Assembly (NCBI GenBank): GCA_022818135.1
Contig: JAFMSR010000005.1
Span: forward strand, 33,915,372-33,979,371
Direction of reading: 5' to 3'
DNA: 64,000 nucleotides
DNA from: Saxidomus purpurata
Taxonomy: Eukaryota > Mollusca > Bivalvia > Venerida > Veneridae
Under the pieces are notes generated by a model. That model was not told the origin of the DNA and did not search any database. It saw only the letters and a program-made list of their open reading frames with translations. Both the position numbers and the translations under genes were made by a program. How positions within the stretch are numbered: position 1 is the first letter of the stretch; each line of letters opens with the position of its first letter. Below, in pieces: positions 1 through 11,584 of the stretch.

Positions 1-574
1 ATTTTCACCCAAATCGATAGATGATGAGGCCAGAGATCTATTGTTTTACGAGAAAATATATGGGAAATATCTACCTTCACTTCACTGCGAACATGAGTGT
101 TTTCATACTCCAATATCTTCGTTTAGACACATTTTGGAGACAAACTTTATACTTTAATACTTTTTAAAGACAAACTTGTCACGAATGATTCTCTTAGTAT
201 ACGACTTGTTTGAGGTTGTCGACATCCCCTGTTAATTTTATTTTATATCTAGATTCTAATTTTAAGATATCTAAAAGAAATAAACAAGGTTTAGCAGTGG
301 CTGTGGGCTGACATGGTTAGGCTAAAAGCTAAAACAGTTTAGAAAACCAAACGGCATCAGCGAACTACTTGGTTTCTATGTCGCTCTAAATGTCTCTATT
401 GAAACAACTGCTACACAGTTTATATCGGGTGTTTTATGTTTAAAAAATTAATACACTATCCGTGCAGTGAATTGGCATCTGGTCAAAAACTTTTAATATG
501 GTATATATGTCATCACATATAGACGAGTCTTATTGGCCAAGATATGTCACCTGTCCAGTCCACAAAAGTACATG

Positions 575-655
575 TATTATGTACTGTAGTGGTAACGCGC
601 TGGACTTGTAGGGATCGTAGGTTCGATTTTCCGCTCCTCTAATAACATTAATACA
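575..655 (+). repeat. tRNA-like SINE head
   Basis: TGTAGTGGTAACGCGC resembles a Pol III box A and GGTTCGATTTTCC a box B, about 35 bases apart. The flanks do not fold as a tRNA, so a SINE head is more likely than a tRNA gene. Confidence 0.4.
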
Positions 656-704
656 TGTCTTTCGGACTAGACCTTAAACCGATGTCCTTCATTTATATTA
701 TTAG

Positions 705-840
705 TTATACAGATTCTTGACGGTGTATACGGACTCGTATAGCCTGTTCGTGCCGATATTGGCCCGAGCCGTTAGGCGAGGGTTTATATCGGCACGAACA
801 GGCTATACGAGTCCGTATACACCGTCAAGAATCTGTATAA
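705..840. repeat. Perfect 55-bp inverted repeat (hairpin)
   Basis: Bases 705-759 are the exact reverse complement of 786-840, with a 26-base loop rich in GC. The stem includes CGGTGTATACGGACTCG. There is no mismatch over 55 bp, so it is young or under correction. Confidence 0.95.
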
Positions 841-3339
841 CGAATTTATAATACCGCAGATTTGTTTGAAAGACAAGATAACTACCTAAATTGTCAACAA
901 AATTGTCGAAATATTGCTGTTATATTTATAAATGACAAAAAGCCGATACCCATGAGTAGTACTCCCATGGGAGCCCCCAATTCCTTTACCTTCGTATGAT
1001 TCCGTACGGCGCTCGTTATCAGCCGATCTTAGTTTTTTCTCAGTAATTCAATAGAAAGAAAAATAATCCTGTGGCTTACGGTGTTTTCGACCCGAGAACA
1101 AAGTATAGCATGGCATTTTGTATTATTTGCAGTCACATAATAATTAATTTCCGTTAAACCGGTCCCATTTCGAATTTATTACGTCATCAGTTCAAGACTA
1201 CGTCACCGAGACAGTAATGTTTGTAGCGTGTGGACTGGATAAACACAGATTTCTTTTTAATTTATTACTTCGGCTTTAAGTTATTGATGTGACACAAAAT
1301 AAGGATAAACAGCGTTGTTTTATTGGAGTTGGACTTCACATTATTTCAAGACAAGTGAAATAGGACTACAATAGTGATGCATTAACAGGATAGAAAAGGA
1401 CATTTGTTTTCAGATTTTCCTCTGATCTGGCGGTATTTTATTTCGTCATTCCAGAGGTTGAATTTGTACATGAATGTCCTGTCAGCAGCCGTTAGTTGCA
1501 GAAAGGAATACCATTAATTCGAAGAGTACTTATTAGTGTCAATGACAGTGTTTTCATTTTCAAAAAACAATTCCACTGCCACTGGGATTCATGTTCATGG
1601 TGAACTTGATCGACTGAAATGAGATTTCATATCCGTAACCCGTTTTGACTCGGGAGAAACGAAGGTAAAGATAGCATCAATGTAAGTTTTAATGTCTATG
1701 AATTTGATTTATTTTTCCAAACGACATGTGCAGTGCTTACAAACGTCGCTGAAAAAATTGAATCGGTGGAACGGCGGCCATTTTGTTTTGAATGTAAACA
1801 ATGTTTACAGAGTTTCTCTAGCCAATCAGAAAAGGCAAAACCGATGAGGCTCCAAATGGGAGACGGTATATACGGGATTGCTCACGGTGTATACGGTCTC
1901 ATATACAGGGGCTCTTGACCAATCAGAATCTATCAAATGTATCTGCGGTATTATAAACTGTTATATACGCCGGACTTGTGAAGGGACAAAGGGATGTCTC
2001 CGGAACTAAGATTGTATATTGCACTTTCCCTAAATGCTAAAACAATCACCTCTTTCCAGATACGTTGGTTATGCGAATTATTCAGCCTCAGTCAAAATGT
2101 ATATACATTTATTTTGAAAAAGGCTTTACGGCCGCAACATGTCGATAAATGTTTTTACTATTAGTGCGTTGATTTTCTGTTTCCACATTATATCAGCATC
2201 AACCACGAAACTCTAAAATACTGTACATGTACATGCAAATTACGTGAAAGCGATTCACTTCTTGGATTTTTTAAATTAAAACATGCTAGTTTGGAAATGC
2301 ATTTTATGGTTACATTTAAATATTACTTAATTTCACGACACTGCGACAGTGTTTGTTTATCAAAGCTTAGTTCCTAATTTTCTGTCGAAGTCGGACCAAA
2401 ACATCATCAACTGATACTTTCATAGTGTCGTGAAACGAACTATGGCATTAAAAAAGATCATTTTGAATTACTTAACCGATGCTTATAAACATAAGTCCAG
2501 CCACTAAATTACACAAGGGCTGACGTCATGCGCTTTTCACACATGTATCAAATAATATAAGTATAATTCGGTTTACCTGCATCATATGCAATATTTTTTT
2601 CAAATCTTTAGTACGATCCATCAATTTTATTGGACGAGAAAGTATGTCAAACAATAATAATTCTTGCAATCTTCTCTTTGAGGAAGTGTTGACTGATTTT
2701 ATGAATACGATTATTACTGTTAAAAGGATTTAGATTATAAGGAGGCTTTTTGCACGTGTGCAAATTAGATGCATAGCACCTGGCTCTTTAAAATTACACC
2801 GACGACAGAATAATTTGTTAATTGTAGCAAAAAAAAAAAAAACAAAAAAAAAACAGGCAGAAATAAATTGTTCGATGTAGTCTCAGGTAGAAATGTAGAG
2901 CAACACTGGTGTATGTGTGCTCAAAGGAGAATCACATACAATGAAATGTATGAAAACACCGACGATCGCAGTGAAGTAGATGTAAATATTTCCTATATAT
3001 TTTCTCGTAAAACGATCGATCTTTGGCCTCAACATCTATCGATTTGGATGAAATTTTGATAAATGGCCGAGGTACTTTCGGTTTCTATTCGTGAAAGCTC
3101 CCACCTGACCAGATTCAACCTTCAATAACTTCAAAACTGTGAATCATTGCGGTTGGAAACAAATAATCGTGAGAAGGTTACATATAACCATTGACTAACG
3201 GCATATTCATATAATTTCCTAGCGTAAAGAAAACGACTTTCCCTGGTATGAATGCGCTTGACCTCGTTAAAAAAACACGTTTTCCGCCATTTTCTAAAGT
3301 TTGCTCTCAATTTTCTCACTTAAACCAAGTTTGCACTCA

Positions 3340-3900
3340 CTATACACCTTCCCCCCATATTATAGGTATGCGTTCTGTGCGCCTAATAAGATTAAAAAGA
3401 TCTACAAGAGTATATATGAGACTACTATCCCTGTGCATAATGTGTTCGTTTTGTATTGGTGTCTTGCGAGTTCGAAGTGATTTGATGACTTTTAATATTT
3501 CGTCAAATGTAAACTCGCCGTTGATGAACTCATGTGGTATGCTGGACGATGAATTTATGGAATATTTGTCATCTATTAGTACCTCACTTGTTGAATTAAT
3601 ATTCGAGTAGTCAGAGGGGTCATATAAGTTATTAAAGTGTTCTGCAAAAGCGTCAGCGATCTGGCTTGTTTCGTTAAGAATGACATCATTTACAATTATC
3701 TCGAATAAATTTGCCTTTAGTTTGCCTTTCTGTTTTCTTAAAAGATGCCAAAATAATTTAAAGCCAACGCCTGCGGCATTATCAATTTCCCCAGATTCGT
3801 GTGCCTTCTCAACTTTAAACGTCTGTATCTCTATCAAAACGGCATATTACAAGTTGACACTTGGCAGACTTATAGAGAAATGGTTGAAGTTTGTCCCCGG
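3340..3900 (-). pseudogene. Non-LTR retrotransposon fragment (linker and start of RT)
   Basis: A 165-residue open frame at 3837-3340 reads FWHLLRKQKGKLKANLFEII, then IADAFAEHFNNLYDPS, FTFDEILKVIKSL, EHIM, LVDLFNLI and IPIIW. This is the pattern between the endonuclease and RT domains of LINEs, where the host usually shows Fa-hF--LY, Lk--KaPG-D and EH. It stops before the catalytic RT motifs and has lost the usual KxPG, so it is a dead 5'-and-3'-truncated fragment. Confidence 0.8.
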
Positions 3901-3939
3901 TTATTCATTTTATTCATGTCTGAATAGTAATATTCATAA

Positions 3940-4900
3940 TTAATGCCGAATGCGAAAACACTCGATTTTCGGTAAAACTTTCGTATTTACAGAGGATTTC
4001 CTCCTCATTTGCGGTGCCTATTTAGACATAATTTCACGTGCTGATTCCTTGGTTTATGCTGAAACAATATATACTGGCCGTTACTCACGAAGACAGCAGA
4101 AAAGCCAACACAATTCACAAATACCTACCCTGCGTAAAAACGCGCATTTGAATGTGGAGCCGCTGACAGGGCCATAACCGCTGTCTACGCCGGAGGTTGT
4201 ACACTGTGAATATGAAAGCCTGTAAACCTCCTGGGCACATCATCCAAAGGTTGATAGGCAGTGGAAGTCTTGTTTCAGAACAGGATTCTGACCCAATTGC
4301 AAATACAACACATAATTCCGTTCAAAGCAAAAATAACGTAAAATAGGGACCCCGTTGTAAATGATATTTCCTTTCCCGTTCGTTCGTTCGTTCAACCAGG
4401 TTTTCAAATGTTTTATTATCGTAATGCATTTTGGTCGGAGATTATTTGTTTATAATGTTATATTTTAAACCAATGTGACAGTGGTTGTAGATTAAATCAA
4501 AGCTCTGGAAGTACTGGTAGAGCGATGAAGTAAAGGTAATTAACGCACATAAAACTATACTCTAGTTTCTTCTATGAGAACTGTTAGAACAGAAAATTAC
4601 AGTGGTGTTCACTTTAAAGAAGCTGTGTTCAAGGTCCAAAGATTTAAGATGGAACACCACTGTAATTTTCCTTCTTTTATTATTTACTTTAATTTGTATC
4701 AAAAGTAACACTATTGGAACACCAATAATGAATTAATATATGTAGAATCGTTCTATTAATACTCGGGGTATTCCTAACTTGTATTTTCTTATTGACTGTG
4801 GATCATTTGTAGTACAGAGTGCCCGAGCGTAGTTAAAGTACTTTCACTTTCGTGTCATCCGGCGCCCCGTCGGCAAACAAAAAGAAAAATCAGTATCTGA
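3940..4900. other. Intergenic, no gene seen; TTCG microsatellite and small hairpin
   Basis: It holds a short (TTCG)n run near 4377-4393 and a 19-bp perfect inverted repeat at 4592-4610 / 4652-4670 (arms begin GAAAATTACAGTGG). No coding signal is visible. Confidence 0.6.
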
Positions 4901-4984
4901 GTTTTCTAGAAATAATAATTGATTGAAAAGATAAATATATAATTTGATAGAACTTTAAAGTAGTTATTACTTTTCCGTTTTTGG

Positions 4985-6712
4985 CTAGATTGAACAAAGA
5001 CAAGCAACTTATTCCTGTGGCCATCTCACGTCTATCATATACATGTACCATAATTATGACTGTATAGAATAAAGACATTCAACAATTACCTGTGGCCATA
5101 TGTGACCTGTTAGATCATATTGAACAAAAACAGACATCACATTCCTCTGGCGATCTTTTGAATATCATGCCATAATTCAGACTCTAATGAGGATTACAAG
5201 CACCAACTTCCTGTGGCAATCTGTTGCCTATTATACATCATGAGTCTGGCTCTTTGAACAAAGACATGCGTCAACTTCCTATGGCCATATGTGGCTTATC
5301 GTATCATGTAATTCTGGCTTTATTGAACAAAGACAAGCATCCGATTCCTGTGGCTATCTGTAGCCGATCATATACCATAATTCTAGCTGTATAGAACAAA
5401 GACAATTATCAATTTCCTGTGGCCATGTGCTACCTGCCATATCATGTAATTCTGGCTTCATTGAACAATGACAAGCATCAGTTTCCTGTGGCCATCTGTC
5501 GACTATCATATGCCATAATTCAGGTTCTATTGAAGAATGACAAGCATCCAATTTCTGTGGCAATCTGTAGCCTATCGTAAAATGTCATTCTGGCTGTATA
5601 AGACAAAGACATTTTTCAATTTGCTATGGCCATCTCTGACCCGTCATATCATGTAATTCTGACTATATTGAACAAAGAAAAGCATCAACATCCTGTGGCC
5701 ATCTGTCGCCTATCATAAACCATAATTCTGGCTGTACTGAACAAAGACATGTATGAATTTCCTGTGGCCATCTTCATGCTATTTGGGCTTTGTTTTATTG
5801 AACTATGAGAAGCATCAGTCATGTGGCAACCTGTGGCATATTATACACTATAAGTCTAGCTCTATTGAACAAAGACAAGCATCAATTTCCTGTGACCATC
5901 TGTGGCTTTTATACACCATAAGTCTGGCTCTATTGAACAAGGTCATGTATCAAATTCATGTGGCCATCTGTGGCCTTTCTTATAGTGTAATTTTGGCTCT
6001 ACTGAACAAAAACAATTATCAATTTCCTGCGGCCATCTGTGACCTGTCATATCATGTAATTCTGGATATATTTAACAAAGACAAGCATCCAATTCCTGTT
6101 GCTATCTGTCGCCTATACCATAATACTTACTGTACTGAGCAAAGACATGTATAAATTTCCTGTGGCCATCTCTGACCTGCCATATCATGTAATTCTGGCT
6201 CTATTGAACAAAAACATGCATCAATGTGCTATTGCCATCATTGACCTGTCATATCATGTTTTTCTGGCTATATTTAATAAAGACAAGCATCGATTTCCTG
6301 TGACCATCTATTGCTTTTCGTATGATGTAATTCTGGCAATACCTGTCATATCATGTTTTTCTGGCTATATTTATATAAAGACAAGCATCGATTTCCTGTG
6401 GCTTATCGTACGATGTTATTCTGGCAATACTGAACAAAGACATGCACCAATTCGCGTAAGCCATCTGTGACCTATTATACACCATAAGTCTGGCTATATT
6501 GAACAAAGGCAATCATCAATTTCCTATGACCATCTGCCGACTATCATATGCCATAATTAAGGCCCAATGGATGAGTGACAAGTTTCAAATTCCTGTAGCT
6601 ATCTGTGGCCTATTATACACTTTAACTCTAGCTCTATTTATTAAAGACATGCATCAATTTCCTGTAGCCATCTGTGGTCTATCGTATAATTTAATTCTGA
6701 CTGTACTGATGC
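4985..6712 (+). repeat. 69-bp satellite, forward arm (about 25 units)
   Basis: Monomers repeat every 69 bp where intact: the TGTGG anchor recurs at 5280, 5349, 5418, 5487, 5556 and 5625. A monomer contains TCCTGTGGCCATCTG, a variable middle (e.g. CATATCATGTAATTCTGGCT), TTGAACAAAGACA and GCATCAAT. Several monomer classes differ in the middle. Since 69 is 23 codons, short open frames with a 23-residue period (FPVAICGLSYHVILALLNKD) run through it; these follow from the repeat length and are not evidence of a gene. Confidence 0.95.
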
Positions 6713-8900
6713 ATATCTTTGTTCAATAGAGCCAGACTTGTTGTTTATAATAGGCCATAGATGGCCACATTAAATTGATACTTGTAACCTTCAAAATTTA
6801 CAAAAAATACTATCAATCAGATCTATATTTGCCATCAAATCTTAACTCAAAGTGCAATGCCTCCTATCTCATCCATGGTACTCTGTAGGCTTTGAAGACT
6901 AGTTGCTCCAAATGTCTGGCCATTGGCGCAAACATTTTCTGATAGGCATATTTGTTGGCGCAAACTAAAATTGTCCATGAGGAAACCCTGTAAGATTATA
7001 CGACCATGACCCCTGATAATTTAAAAATGACCCTCCAAATTTCATGCCCAATGGTCAGTGACCCTTGACTTTCAAAGGTTAGTGGAACCCCTGCTTGTCA
7101 TTGTTCAATTTTGCCAGAATTACATGATATGGCAGGTCAGATATGGCCACAGGAAATTGATACATTTCCTTTGTTCCATTTCTTTGTTCAGAACAGCCAG
7201 AATCATGGTTTATGATAGGCGACAGATGGTCACAAGAATTTGATGCGTGTCTTTGTTCAATAGGGCCAGACTTATGGGGTATAATAGGCCACAGCAAATT
7301 GATGCATGTCTTTGTTCAATGGAGCCAAATTTACATTGTACGATGGTCACAGGAATTTGATGCTTTTCTTCGTGCTATATAGGTAGAACTACATGATATG
7401 ACAGGCCAGAGAAGGCCACAGGAAATTGAAACATATCTTTGCTCAGTACAGCTAAAATTACTGTATATGGTAGGCGACAGATGGCCACAGGAAATTGATG
7501 CTTGTCTTTGTTCGTCATGATATGACAGGTCAGAGATAGCAACAGGAAATTGATGCTTGTCATTGCTTTGGTTGAGGCAGAATTACATTATATATGATAG
7601 GCCATAGATGGTCACATGACTTTGATGCATGGCTGTGTTCCATTGAGTCAGACTTATGGTGTATAATAGGCCACAGACCGCCACATGGATTTGATGCTTG
7701 TCATTCCTCAATAGAGCCTGAATTATAGTATATGATAGTCGAAAGATTACTAAAGGAAATGGATGCTTGTCCTTGTTCAATATATCCAGAATTACATATT
7801 AAGACAAGTCAGAGATGGCCACAGGAAATTGATACTTGTCTTTGTTTATTACAGCTAGAAGTATGGTATATGATAATCGACATACGGCCACATCAAATTG
7901 ATGCATGTCTTTGTTTAGTAGAGCCAGATTTACATTATACAATAGGCCACCCACAGATAGCCACAGGAATTTGATGCTTGTCTATATTCAATAGATCTGA
8001 CTTATGGTGTATAATAGGCAACAGATGGCCACATCAAATTGATGCATGTCTTAGTTTAGTAGAGCCAGAATTATGGTATAGAATAGGGGACAAATGGCCA
8101 CAGGAATTTGATGCTTGTCTTTGTGCAATATAGCTTGAAAACCATGATACGACAGGTCATAAATGGCCACAAGAAATTGATGCATGTCTTTCTTCAGTAG
8201 AGCCAGAATTATGGTTTATGATACTCAACAGATGGCCACAGGAAATTGATACATGACTTTTTTGTTCAATAAAGCCAGAATTACCAATTCAGTCAGAATT
8301 GTGGTACATGTATATGATAGGCGATAGATGGCCACAGGAATTTGATTCTTGTTTTTTGTTAGCCAGACTCATGGTGTATAATAGGCCACAGGTTGCAACT
8401 TGAATTTGATGCTTGTCATTTCTCAATTATGGTATATGATAGTCGAAAGATGGCCACAGGAAATAAATGCTTCTCTGTGTTCATTTTAGCCAGAATTATA
8501 TGATATGACAGGTTGTTTAATAGACCCGCCAGACGTATAGTCTATGATAGGCCACATTTGATGCTTGTTTGGTTCTATACAGCCAGGCGTGTGGTATATG
8601 ATAAGCCACAGATCACCATGAGAATTTGATGTTAGTCTTTGTTAAAAATAGTCTGAAATGTATGAGATGACTGCTAGGTCACACATGGCCACGGGCAATT
8701 GATAATTGTCTTTGTTCTATACAGCCAGAATTATGGTATATGACAAGCCAGTGTTGGCCACAGGAAATTGATGCATGTTTGTGTTCAATAGACGATAGGT
8801 CAGAGATGACCACAGAAACCCTGGAATTCGATGCTTGTCTTTGTTAGATGCAGGCATAAACAAACAAAAAATGTATGTGAAGCCAGAGATGACCATGGCG
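6713..8900 (-). repeat. 69-bp satellite, reverse arm (about 26 units)
   Basis: The same monomers appear as reverse complement (e.g. TTTGTTCAATAGAGCCAGA, ATGGCCACAGGAAATTGATG). The orientation flips at about 6712. The arm is interrupted at about 6784-7088 by 300 bp of unrelated sequence and becomes increasingly degenerate towards 8900. Confidence 0.95.
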
Positions 8901-9039
8901 TTTATATACATTAAATGAATAGCCTCTTATATTGTAACACATTTCAACTTTTTTTTACTCTTATTCATTCACTTAACATCGTGATCTGCATACATTAAGG
9001 AGTTTGAAGAAACATGTCTGAAATATGACGAATGAAAGG

Positions 9040-9400
9040 ACATAGCATAGACCCTTGAGATTATCCAGATATGCCATTGGTTGACTAAATTCCTTTTTTT
9101 TCTAGAAGTGGGCAAATGGATAAAAGATATCTATGAGCTATTATATCAGTTCGAATATTTTGTATTGCGCCTAGCACTGGCCCTTGAGGTATGCCACAGC
9201 CGGGATTAATTCACCTCCTTTTTTTCTACATTTGACAATGGCTTTTATATTACACCTAGCACTGACCCTTATAATATAACACAGCTGGGATTATTTCGCC
9301 TTTTTTTGCTACAATTGGTAATGGCTTTTATATTGCATCTAACACTAACCCTTGTGATATGCCACAACCAGGATTAATTCGCTTTAAATTATCTACAATT
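9040..9400 (-). repeat. Three ~84-bp tandem copies of an RT-motif-bearing piece
   Basis: On the minus strand 9213-9169 reads INPGCGIPQGPVLG, the RT motif G-PQGSVLGP of non-LTR elements. Two diverged copies lie at about 9298-9255 and 9380-9337 with spacing of about 84 bp; they have lost the protein motif but keep the DNA similarity. Confidence 0.6.
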
Positions 9401-9855
9401 TGCAATCAATAAAAAAATCGTTGATCTTTTATATAGAATATAAACAAGTCGTTGGTCTACTATATTGATCAGTTATTTTATAATGCAATTAGTTTAGTTT
9501 TTAGTTTAATCATATTTTCTTGCATATATACAAAAATGTATACATGTGCACACAAACAAACATATGACACAACAAAACAAAAGCAAATGGGTCGGGCCAC
9601 AAGTTCTATCAACATTAATGGACGGCCCTTCCCAATAGAATAGAACAATATATAGATTGCAATATTATTAAAAACATGTAGTTAATTGCATTTACTGTAA
9701 ATCAATATATAATGCAATTTAATAGTTGACCCTGAATTACGTATCATTCACGTTTAAACAAAAGTCGAGCATAAAGGACATTGTCAAATGCATTTCTTTA
9801 AGCTTAATTGATACAAGTATATACAATTGGCACTTCATTTAGCGTAAATATTAAA

Positions 9856-10719
9856 ACAAGTGACAGGAAATTGTCACAAAACCAGGTTTTCATTTTCCAG
9901 TCTGCTGGCCGAGCGCAAATGTTTAAATATCTTGAGAAATGTAGGAGGAAGTGGGCACGTGACAGTATTCTTCTATATATAACATATGTGGAAAAAAAGC
10001 AAAGGGCCATGATTCAGGCAAAAATTATAAAAAAAAAAGAAAAAAAACTTGCTCTGTGTGGGGTTTGAACCGCTGGTCTCATGAGAAATTTTGTCATCTT
10101 ACTGTAACAGAATACTCCAAAGTATACAGGACTGGTAATCTATTCTAAAAATAGACAGTAATAACAGAGTATTCTCCCTTTTATATATACTTAAATAAGG
10201 AGACACAAAATTGCTAACGGACGGACGGACGGACGACCAGGGGCAGAACATTATATATTCAAAATTCTTTAGTTCACAATTATAGTTCTGTGAAAGTTTG
10301 GTTGAGAAATGTAGGAGTTGCACACAGAAGAGTATTTCTATATATATTACATTATGTGGAAAAAAACAAAGGCCCATAATTCTGTCAAAAATGATCAAAA
10401 TCCGACAATATGCGCCAGGGCACTTGGTGACAATAATTCTGTGAAAGTTTGGTTGAAATCCCTTGAGAAGTGTAGAGCGCACAGAAGAATTACATATGTG
10501 AAAAAAACAAAAGGCCATAATTCTGTCAAAAATGACCAAATCACAAAACCCCGACAATATGCGCCAGGGCACTTCATGACAATACTTCTGTGAAAGTTTG
10601 GTTGAAATCCGTTGAGAAATGTAGGAGGAGTTGCGCACAGAAGAAATTGTTTACGCCCGCCCGCCCGCCGACATACCTCAATCTAATAACCAGGATTTTT
10701 CCTTCGGAAAACCTGGTTA
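9856..10719 (-). mobile_element. Non-autonomous Helentron-like element, D-type
   Basis: Read on the minus strand it starts at 10719 with AACCAGGTTTTC and a hairpin with GAAAAATCCTGGTT, then a GGGC-rich microsatellite, then about 150-bp core repeats (GTGAAAGTTTGGTTGA at 10290, 10441 and 10590). It ends with GAAAACCTGGTT and a 6-bp-stem hairpin GTGACA...TGTCAC plus TTGT near 9856. The subterminal inverted AACCAGG boxes and 3' hairpin fit Helentrons and the bivalve pearl-type elements. A (GGAC)n run at 10217-10235 and a foreign piece at about 10050-10200 interrupt it. Confidence 0.75.
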
Positions 10720-11580
10720 AAAATAACAATTACTGTAGAGCTTTTATAACATTTAGCGTTGTTCAACCGCCCGACGGATGGCCAGATCTCACAGATCCCA
10801 TAGATGGACAAAAGATAAATCCGTTTACCTGACCGTTCATGACGTCAGAGAGACACATTTTAAAACAGCGGGAAGATTGCCGAGCAACAATCAAATTGCA
10901 GCCAGGTAAAATTTATGTTCTCTCTACTCTACAGGCTACACAGGCGTTGAGAGCATGATAAAACTGTTTATTATTACATTATTAAACAGTATTTTTATAC
11001 ATTTTCTAAAAAAAATCCCTTTACCAAAAATTCCCCTCCCGAAGCCCGCCACCTCGGGCGGAAAAAAAACACCGCCAAAAAAAAATGCGTTTGTCAAGGT
11101 AACTTTATTTTTTAATTGGATAAAGATTTTAAGTTGGTGTTAATATCGGCTTTATCTTTCTTGTACCATGAAATCTTAAAACGATGGATAGAAATCACCT
11201 GGTTTTTGGACGAAACATTCTGGGCCATCCAGAGTATTCATAGATAAGTTCATGAAAGGTTGGCAAACCACTGATGTATGAGGATGGGACGAAATAGCGG
11301 CAGAATTTTTTAAATCGGGAATTCATGCATTTCTAAGGTTGTATTTGCCAATTTGTCAGTTTATTGGTTATTTTCAAACATTATGTTGACTGTTCCTGTA
11401 GTAATGGTCCATGGAAACGCTGAAATCCTTGTATAATAATTTTTTTTACACGTTGAAAAGTATGCTAATAATTAGCTCAACTAACTGTGCGCCATGGCTT
11501 TTTGCTATGTACGACAGCCGCCCTTTGCATGTATGTAATATCAGTTTGTAAAATTGGTCAGTCTTGCAGCTAGGTAATAA
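10720..11580. other. Intergenic, nothing recognised
   Basis: AT-rich DNA with a short GC-rich patch (GCCCGCCACCTCGGGCGG near 11044). No coding or element boundary is visible. Confidence 0.5.
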
Positions 11581-11584
11581 TCTG

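Larger units (their letters stand above)
1..3060. mobile_element. 3-kb segment bounded by ~100-bp terminal inverted repeats
   Basis: Bases 1-115 reappear as the reverse complement at about 2945-3060, with shared stretches such as CCAAATCGATAGATG and TTTTACGAGAAAATATAT, at roughly 80-90% identity by eye. The left repeat probably continues beyond the window. The interior has no transposase-like frame, so this is either a non-autonomous element or two solo copies facing each other. The interior at 842-2940 holds no gene that I can see. Confidence 0.55.

Noticed and set aside
3248..3610. 120-codon plus-strand frame
   Set aside because: It is antisense to the LINE fragment, whose minus-strand reading shows conserved RT-linker residues.
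5354..8911. Many short open frames with a 23-residue period in the satellite region
   Set aside because: They follow the 69-bp repeat length in both arms, start and stop with monomer decay, and resemble no protein family.
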